Positions 15,588-20,753 of a DNA stretch of 20,753 nucleotides are shown here, piece by piece. The stretch lies in NCBI GenBank assembly GCA_027311205.1, contig DAICZI010000002.1, forward strand, positions 1-20,753, in the 5' to 3' direction. The stretch's first letter is position 1, and each line of letters starts with the position of its first letter. Under the pieces are notes generated by a model. That model was given only the letters and a program-made list of their open reading frames with translations, made no database searches and was not told where the DNA came from. A program made the position numbers and the translations under genes. This DNA comes from Beijerinckiaceae bacterium (GTDB lineage Bacteria; Pseudomonadota; Alphaproteobacteria; Rhizobiales; Beijerinckiaceae).

Positions 15588-16202
15588 ATGACCATTCACC
15601 TGCACAAGGGCGATCTGCCCAACGCAACGCCGAAAGGCGACGCTGTTGCCATTGATACCGAAACCATGGGCCTGCAGCCCCACCGCGACCGGCTTTGTGT
15701 CGTGCAATTGTCCTGGGGCGATGGTTCAGCCGAGATCGTGCAGATCGAGCCTGGCCAAAGCGCCGCCCCCAACCTGACGCGGCTGCTGGCTGACTGCAAT
15801 GTCACCAAGCTGTTTCACTTTGCCAGATTCGACATTGCCGCCATGGCGAATGCCTTCGGTGTCTATGCCTCGCCGGTCTATTGCACCAAAATCGCCTCAA
15901 AACTGGCCCGCACCTACACCGACCGCCACGGATTGAAGGATCTGGTACGCGAACTCCTCGGCGTTGAGCTTTCCAAGCAGCAGCAATCATCAGACTGGGG
16001 CGCACCGGTGCTGACCGAGGCGCAGATGGCCTATGCCGCTTCCGACGTCCTGCATCTGCATGCCTTGCGCGCACGCCTTGACCCGATGTTGAAACGCGAA
16101 GGCCGCATGGAAGTCGCAAATGCGTGCTTTGAATTTCTGCCAGCCCGCGCGAAACTGGATTTGAAGGGCTGGCCTGAGCATGACATATTTTCGCATGCGT
16201 GA
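15588..16202 (+). CDS. rnd: Short-form ribonuclease D (DEDDy 3'-5' exonuclease)
   Basis: This 204-residue 3'-5' exonuclease belongs to the ribonuclease D family, which trims RNA 3' ends. The DEDDy motifs are present: Asp23 and Glu25 in AIDTETMGL, Asp82 in FHFARFD, and Tyr149 and Asp153 in AYAASDVLHL. It lacks the HRDC domains of full-length RNase D (around 370 residues) and corresponds to the short alphaproteobacterial form. I chose the ATG at 15588, with AAGGAAA upstream, because the conserved domain begins directly after it. The lptC start follows the stop by 11 bases. In many alphaproteobacteria this gene precedes lptC in the same order, so the two are probably cotranscribed. Confidence 0.92.
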   Translation: MTIHLHKGDLPNATPKGDAVAIDTETMGLQPHRDRLCVVQLSWGDGSAEIVQIEPGQSAAPNLTRLLADCNVTKLFHFARFDIAAMANAFGVYASPVYCTKIASKLARTYTDRHGLKDLVRELLGVELSKQQQSSDWGAPVLTEAQMAYAASDVLHLHALRARLDPMLKREGRMEVANACFEFLPARAKLDLKGWPEHDIFSHA

Positions 16203-16213
16203 GGTTCGATGAG

Positions 16214-16882
16214 ATGAGCGGCGCAACCCTGCCACCGGGGTCACGGGCCGAGGCCTTTGCCGAAGCGGCGCGCCACAGCGCCCGCGTGCGGCGCCTGCGG
16301 CGGGCGCTGGTGCTTGGCATCGGCCTCGGCGGGGCGGCTTTGCTGGTATTTTCGATCTGGAACCCGATGGCCAAAGTGCCGAAGGGCGTCACAGTGGCGT
16401 CCGTCGGCCTCAATGGCAGCAAAGTCATCATCAAACGGCCCCGCATGACCGGCTATCGCAATGATGGCCGGGCCTATTCGGTTTCCGCCGACGGCGGCGT
16501 TCAGGATGTCAAGAAACCGAACCTCATCGACCTGACCGGCATCCGTGCCAAGTTTGCAATGGCCGATAAATCCAACGCGGCGCTGGTCGCCCCCATGGGC
16601 CATTATGATGCCAAGACCAATCTCATGCTGCTTTCAGGTGGTATCAAGCTCAAGGATGATGCCGGTTACCGCCTGCACATGCAGGATGCCGAGGTGGATC
16701 TTAAAACCAGCGCGGTTGACTCGAACCATCCGGCGCGCCTGACCACCAGCACAGGCAGCATCAATGCTGACAGTCTGCACGTGACGCAGAACGGAAATGT
16801 CATTAGTTTTGTCGGTCATGTCGTCTCGATCATGCAGCCGCAACAAACCGCCAGTCCGACTGGCGCGGAGTCCAAACCATGA
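16214..16882 (+). CDS. lptC: LptC, inner-membrane LPS export protein
   Basis: LptC anchors the periplasmic Lpt bridge to the LptBFG transporter and passes lipopolysaccharide to LptA. This 222-residue protein has a basic cytoplasmic N-terminus (RHSARVRRLRR), one membrane segment (about residues 30-47) and a periplasmic beta-jellyroll. Examples of family patterns are the MTGYRNDGRAYSVSADGG segment and the repeated beta strands ending with GNVISFVGHVVSIMQ. The ATG at 16214 is preceded by GAGG about nine bases upstream. A GTG at 16199, overlapping the rnd stop, is in frame and would add five residues. The end overlaps lptA by four bases (ATGA), which couples the two proteins that act together. 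Confidence 0.92.
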   Translation: MSGATLPPGSRAEAFAEAARHSARVRRLRRALVLGIGLGGAALLVFSIWNPMAKVPKGVTVASVGLNGSKVIIKRPRMTGYRNDGRAYSVSADGGVQDVKKPNLIDLTGIRAKFAMADKSNAALVAPMGHYDAKTNLMLLSGGIKLKDDAGYRLHMQDAEVDLKTSAVDSNHPARLTTSTGSINADSLHVTQNGNVISFVGHVVSIMQPQQTASPTGAESKP

Positions 16883-17424
16883 AATCCAGTTTTGCCCTTG
16901 CCACCATCCTCGCGGCCGCAGCCTTGCCTGCACTGGCCCAGACCGGCGCACCGGCTTTGCTGCCTGGCGGCAATGCCAAAGACCCGGTATCAATCAATGC
17001 CGGCAAACTCGATTATCTCAGCAAGGATCAAAAGCTGATCTATTCAGGCGGCGTGATTGCGAAGCAGGGCAAGAGCACCCTGAAGGCATCGAGCTTGACG
17101 ATTTTTCTGACGCAGGTGCCAGGCGGCAAGGGGGCGGCGCCAGGCCCCGCCCCCTCCGGCAATTCGGTGCAGCGCATGGAAGCGGCGGGGCCGGTGACCG
17201 TGACCTCCGGACAGGAAGTTGGCACCGGCGAGCGCGCCACCTATGACAAGGCGTCCAACAAAGTGGTGGTCTCCGGCCACGTGACCCTGACCCAGGGGCC
17301 CAATGTCACCCGCGGCGATGAGCTGACTTATAATCTGACGACGGGTCGCGCGATCGTCTCAGGCCATGTGCGGAGCCTGTTCACCCCGTCATCGGGCAGC
17401 ACGTCGGCACGCAAAAAGCGCTGA
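16879..17424 (+). CDS. lptA: LptA, periplasmic LPS-transport bridge protein
   Basis: LptA is the periplasmic bridge protein that carries LPS from LptC to LptD in the outer membrane. It has 181 residues with a signal peptide (about 1-20, ending ALPALAQ). The OstA-type beta-jellyroll follows, visible as INAGKLDYLSKDQKLIYSGG, the GERATYDKASNKVVVSGHV strand pair, and RGDELTYNLTTGRAIVSGHV. A Gly/Pro-rich loop (PGGKGAAPGPAPSG, about residues 80-94) interrupts the fold and is common in alphaproteobacterial members. The C-terminus is basic (ARKKR). It overlaps lptC (ATGA). The ATPase gene lptB, which usually follows, is absent; the next gene is amtB on the opposite strand. Confidence 0.93.
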   Translation: MKSSFALATILAAAALPALAQTGAPALLPGGNAKDPVSINAGKLDYLSKDQKLIYSGGVIAKQGKSTLKASSLTIFLTQVPGGKGAAPGPAPSGNSVQRMEAAGPVTVTSGQEVGTGERATYDKASNKVVVSGHVTLTQGPNVTRGDELTYNLTTGRAIVSGHVRSLFTPSSGSTSARKKR

Positions 17425-17529
17425 GCACCGGCCAGAACGCAACCGGCTGTCGCGCGGTTTGCAAACGTCAGCGCCTTGTATGGTGCGCTGGCGTGCACCG
17501 CTCTTGTGACCCCATGCTTTGATTCCCAT

Positions 17530-17561
17530 AAAAAATGGCGGCCCTCTTGCGAAGGCCGCCA
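17530..17561 (-). terminator. Intrinsic terminator of glnK-amtB
   Basis: On the minus strand TGGCGGCC (17561-17554) and GGCCGCCA (17543-17536) form a perfect 8-bp GC-rich stem with a 10-base loop, followed at once by six T residues (17535-17530). It lies 55 bases after the amtB stop. The plus strand has no T tract after the hairpin, so it serves amtB and not lptA. Confidence 0.92.
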
Positions 17562-17615
17562 GTCGTCAGGGAGGAAACTGCCCGGCAGCAGGCGCGCCGC
17601 AGCCGGGAAGAGCAA

Positions 17616-19127
17616 TCAGTAATTGTAGGCGCGTTCGCCAAGGTCGCTGATGTCGAGGCCTTCGCGCTCGGCATCGGGAGCCGGACGCAGTCCAATGACC
17701 AGATCAACCAGCTTGTAGAGGATGAACGAGCCAATGCCAGACCAAAGCAAGGTCGCGACAACGGCGGTAATCTGGGCAATCATTTGCGGGCCGAAGGCGT
17801 AGGTGCCTGCATTGCCGTGGGCAATGTTGGTATAATCGGTGATGCCAACGCCGCCCAGTGCCGGATTGACCAGAATGCCGGTCATCAGCGCGCCGGTGAT
17901 GCCGCCGACGCAATGCACGCCGAAGACGTCGAGCGCATCATCGTAGCCAAACATCTGCTTCACCCGTGACACGAAGAAGAAGCAGATCGGGCTCACCATC
18001 AAGCCAAGCACAACTGACCCCATCGGGCCGGCAAAGCCGGAGGCGGGGGTGACGGCAACAAGGCCGGCAACTGCGCCCGAGCAAAGGCCCAGCAGGGTCG
18101 GCTTGCCCTTTTCGAACCATTCGACAAACATCCATGACAGGGCTGCTGCAGCCGTCGCGACCATGGTGTTGACGAAGGCCAATGCGGTGACGCCGGTGGC
18201 TTCAAGGTTGGAGCCAGCGTTAAAGCCAAACCAGCCAACCCAAAGCAGGGATGCGCCGATCATGGTCATGGTCAGGGAGTGCGGCGACATCGGCTCTTTG
18301 GGGTAGCCGATACGCTTGCCAAGCACCAGCGCGCCAACGAGGCCCGCGATACCAGCATTGATATGCACGACGGTGCCGCCGGCAAAATCAAGCGCGCCGA
18401 CGCCGCCCATCCAGGGAGCCGAGCCAGCCGACAACCAGCCAGCTGCGGTGGGCCCAGCAGCAGCATCCATCAGCGCCTGAGCAGCCTTCAGTTTCACAGG
18501 GTCCTTGCCAGCGTCGGCAATGGCTTTGGCAGCCTTGGCGACGTCATCGGGCGTGACCGAACTCCATACCCAATGGGCAATCGGGAAATAGATCACTGTG
18601 ACCCAGAGCAGCATGAACAACACCACTGCCGAGAATTTCATGCGCTCGGCAAAGGCACCAACGATCAGCGCGGGCGTGATCATCGCGAAGGTCATCTGGA
18701 AGACCATGTAGGCCAGTTCAGGCACATAGGCATGGTTCGAGAAGGTCGGCCATGCCGAATCTGACGTCACCCCCATCAGGAAGGATTTGCCAAAACCACC
18801 AATATAGGCGTTCCAAGATCCGCCATCGCCAAAGGCCAGGCCATAGCCGTAAATGACCCAGACCACGCCGACCAGGGACACAATCATGAACACCTGGGCC
18901 AGCACTGAGGCCATGTTCTTGGTGCGAACAAGGCCGCCGTAGAACAGGGCCAGGCCGGGAATCGACATCATCAGCACAAGCGCCGAGGACGTCAGGAGCC
19001 AGGACGTATCGCCCTTGTCGATGGGGTGAGCAGCATCGGCGAAGGCGCTGGTGGCGCAGATGCCGGCAAGAAGAAGGCCAAGGCCGAGCGCCTTGAGCGC
19101 TGTCTTTGGCGGTGGAACCAGTCTCAT
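17616..19127 (-). CDS. amtB: AmtB, ammonium transporter
   Basis: AmtB is the inner-membrane ammonium channel, gated by GlnK. This 503-residue protein has a signal peptide (about residues 1-30, ending TSAFA) and about 11 membrane helices. The twin pore histidines are His255 (GTVVHINAG) and His405 (VFGVHCVGG). The LFYGGLVRTKN and FGFNAGSN signatures are also present. Between GDGG- and DFAGG-containing parts, around residues 192-240, there is an Ala-rich stretch (AKAAKAIADAGKDPVK and following) that E. coli AmtB lacks. It sits in a periplasmic loop, and similar insertions are common in rhizobial homologues. A TGGAG ribosome-binding site precedes the ATG. glnK lies 47 bases upstream, forming one operon that ends at the terminator at 17530-17561. 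Confidence 0.97.
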   Translation of the reverse strand: MRLVPPPKTALKALGLGLLLAGICATSAFADAAHPIDKGDTSWLLTSSALVLMMSIPGLALFYGGLVRTKNMASVLAQVFMIVSLVGVVWVIYGYGLAFGDGGSWNAYIGGFGKSFLMGVTSDSAWPTFSNHAYVPELAYMVFQMTFAMITPALIVGAFAERMKFSAVVLFMLLWVTVIYFPIAHWVWSSVTPDDVAKAAKAIADAGKDPVKLKAAQALMDAAAGPTAAGWLSAGSAPWMGGVGALDFAGGTVVHINAGIAGLVGALVLGKRIGYPKEPMSPHSLTMTMIGASLLWVGWFGFNAGSNLEATGVTALAFVNTMVATAAAALSWMFVEWFEKGKPTLLGLCSGAVAGLVAVTPASGFAGPMGSVVLGLMVSPICFFFVSRVKQMFGYDDALDVFGVHCVGGITGALMTGILVNPALGGVGITDYTNIAHGNAGTYAFGPQMIAQITAVVATLLWSGIGSFILYKLVDLVIGLRPAPDAEREGLDISDLGERAYNY

Positions 19128-19174
19128 GTCTGAAAACTCCAGATGAAGGGTAGGGTGATGATGCAGGATGCGAC

Positions 19175-19528
<354 letters not shown>

Positions 19529-19610
19529 TCAGGCCCAGCTGGCTGGAAGCCGGGCGGCTTCGTTTTTGATCCGTCAACAGCGCCGCACTACGGCACTGCC
19601 CAAAGATGCA

Positions 19611-19626
19611 AACAAATGCCGTGCCA
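19611..19626 (-). promoter_or_regulatory. Sigma-54 (RpoN)-type promoter of glnK-amtB
   Basis: Read on the minus strand from 19626, the sequence is TGGCACGGCATTTGTT. It matches the -24/-12 consensus TGGCACG-N4-TTGCW at every fixed position except one: the -12 GC reads GT. The expected transcript start is near 19600, giving a leader of about 85 bases before the glnK ATG. Control of glnK-amtB by RpoN and NtrC is well established in proteobacteria. Confidence 0.65.
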
Positions 19627-19669
19627 AATTCCATGCTGCGGCAAATTGAGGGGGGCGAGGTCGGGAAAA

Positions 19670-19685
19670 GTGGCAAATCTGCCAC
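19670..19685. promoter_or_regulatory. Inverted repeat upstream of the glnK sigma-54 promoter (possible activator site)
   Basis: GTGGCA (19670-19675) and TGCCAC (19680-19685) form a perfect inverted repeat with a four-base spacer, centred about 77 bases before the expected transcript start. It is a candidate enhancer site for NtrC or another activator, although it does not closely match the usual GCAC-N5-GTGC core. Confidence 0.4.
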
Positions 19686-19713
19686 AAGGATGAAGGATGC
19701 GTTGGCCTGAGGG

Positions 19714-19736
19714 TGCCAGAGCCTGGCTCTTGGGCA
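19714..19736. repeat. Second dyad upstream of glnK
   Basis: AGAGCC (19718-19723), a central T and GGCTCT (19725-19730) form a perfect dyad, and outer TGCC (19714-19717) and GGCA (19733-19736) extend it with a two-base bulge. It lies about 125 bases before the expected glnK start and 72 bases after the tesB stop. It could be an activator site or the end of the tesB transcript; no T tract supports the latter. Confidence 0.35.
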
Positions 19737-19751
19737 GTCGTGGCGGCGCTG

Positions 19752-19770
19752 TTGCTTAAAAAATAAGCAA
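19752..19770. repeat. AT-rich hairpin after tesB
   Basis: TTGCTTA (19752-19758) and TAAGCAA (19764-19770) are perfect inverted arms around AAAAA. On the tesB strand the T residues are in the loop and not after the stem, so this is not a classical terminator. It is the most AT-rich spot in the gap between tesB and glnK. Confidence 0.35.
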
Positions 19771-19807
19771 GTGTCTGCTCGAAATTAAGGCAGTGCGACG
19801 CCGAGAT

Positions 19808-20698
19808 TTAAGCGCGCAGGCGGATCAGCCCTTCTTGCGCCACCGAGGCGACCAATGCGCCGTTGCGGGCATAGAGGGAACCGCGCGTCAGGCCGCGCCC
19901 GCCGCTGGAATTGGGGCTGTCCTGCACATAGAGCAGCCATTCATCGGCGCGAAAGGGGCGGTGAAACCAAAGCGCGTGATCAAGGCTGGCGACCTGCAAA
20001 TTACGGTCAAACACTGACTTCCCATGGCTGATCAGCGCCGTATCAAGCAAGGTCATATCGGAAAGATAGGCGAGCACCGCCCGGTGAAGGGCTGGATCAT
20101 CCCCCAGTGGTTCCACGGTTTTCACCCACATCAATTGCTGGGCTGGCAATTTGACGCCACGCCGCAGATAACGCGAGGTGCCGACCGGACGAAACTCAAC
20201 CGCCCGCTTGCGGGCGAAATAACGCTGCACGGCTTCGGGCACGGCATCGCCCAGCGACGCCATCACTTGCGCCTCGGTTGGCAGGGTTTCAGGATCGGGC
20301 ACATCGGGCATGGCGAAGGCATGCTCCAGCCCTGGCTCTTCAACCTGAAAGGAAGCCGAAAGCGAAAAAATCGCCTGGCCGTGCTGGATCGCGACCACGC
20401 GACGTGTGGTGAAGCTGCGGCCATCGCGGATGCGGTCAACCTCATAGACAATCGGTGCTGCCGGATCGCCGCCCAGCATGAAATAGGCATGCAGGGAATG
20501 GGGTGCCCGCCCCTCCACCGTGCGCGCCGCCGCGACCAGCGCCTGGGCAATCACCAGGCCGCCAAAAACCCGCTGCCAGCCCACTTTCGGGCTGACGCCA
20601 CGAAAAATATTGACCTCGATAGTTTCAAGATCCAGCATCGTGACCAGTTCATGGACGGGATCAAGTTCGGGCGAGAAGGGTGGGGCTGAAGCGGACAT
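19808..20698 (-). CDS. tesB: Acyl-CoA thioesterase II (TesB type)
   Basis: TesB is a double-hotdog thioesterase that hydrolyses medium- and long-chain acyl-CoA to free fatty acid and CoA in the cytoplasm. This one has 296 residues, close to the 286 of E. coli TesB. Recognisable parts are LDLETIEVNIFRG, VFGGLVIAQAL, LHAYFMLGGDP, SFTTRRVVAIQ, SLDHALWFHRPF and ASVAQEGLIR. By position the catalytic residues are Asp214 (YLSDM), Ser238 where E. coli has Thr228, and Gln288 (VAQEG). FGGQ of most members reads FGGL here. The ATG at 20698 has AGGAAG seven bases upstream; the frame stays open to 20752. It lies on the same strand as glnK-amtB, but a 294-base gap with a sigma-54 promoter separates them. 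Confidence 0.95.
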   Translation of the reverse strand: MSASAPPFSPELDPVHELVTMLDLETIEVNIFRGVSPKVGWQRVFGGLVIAQALVAAARTVEGRAPHSLHAYFMLGGDPAAPIVYEVDRIRDGRSFTTRRVVAIQHGQAIFSLSASFQVEEPGLEHAFAMPDVPDPETLPTEAQVMASLGDAVPEAVQRYFARKRAVEFRPVGTSRYLRRGVKLPAQQLMWVKTVEPLGDDPALHRAVLAYLSDMTLLDTALISHGKSVFDRNLQVASLDHALWFHRPFRADEWLLYVQDSPNSSGGRGLTRGSLYARNGALVASVAQEGLIRLRA

Positions 20699-20753
20699 GG
20701 ATCTTCCTTCGGACACAGTCCACAGGTGAACCAAACCGGGCGGCGCCGTCAAG

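Overview
This window looks like ordinary chromosome from a GC-rich alphaproteobacterium, most likely of the Hyphomicrobiales (Rhizobiales) type. The reasons are the rnd-lptC-lptA order, the glnK-amtB pair behind a sigma-54-type promoter with tesB beside it, an AmtB with a signal peptide and an Ala-rich periplasmic insertion, and a long OapA-like M23 peptidase. I see no insertion sequences, phage genes, CRISPR arrays, tRNA or rRNA genes, and nothing in base use that suggests recent transfer.

Layout. 1-523 (-): the start-codon end of msrA, cut by the window edge. 617-940 (-): a small two-helix membrane protein. 1132-4314 (+): a complete pqqABCDE cluster for the redox cofactor pyrroloquinoline quinone, with pqqB/C and pqqC/D overlapping and pqqD/E 7 bases apart. 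4326-4826 (+): a UPF0114 (YqhA-type) membrane protein 11 bases after pqqE. 4888-5388 (+): a YbhB-type PEBP protein. 5466-6356 (-) and 6462-7961 (+): a LysR regulator divergent from mmsA (methylmalonate-semialdehyde dehydrogenase). 8066-13062 (-): sbcC and sbcD, the Mre11/Rad50-type nuclease. 13173-15203 (-): a membrane-anchored M23 peptidase. 15588-17424 (+): rnd, lptC and lptA. 17616-19513 (-): amtB and glnK. 19808-20698 (-): tesB.

How the genes work together. PqqA carries the Glu and Tyr that PqqE crosslinks while PqqD holds the peptide; PqqB and PqqC act later, and PqqC finishes the ring. No PQQ-dependent dehydrogenase and no pqqF/G protease gene lie in the window. LysR probably controls mmsA (valine and inositol catabolism). 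SbcD and SbcC form one DNA-end-processing complex. LptC and LptA form the periplasmic part of the LPS bridge, but the lptB gene that usually follows is absent. GlnK gates AmtB according to nitrogen status.

I did not find a convincing new defence, mobile or signalling system. The observations most worth a second look are the regulatory layout upstream of glnK-amtB, the UPF0114 gene attached to the pqq cluster, the missing lptB, the hairpin between pqqA and pqqB, and the in-frame protein-like tail after the mmsA stop codon.
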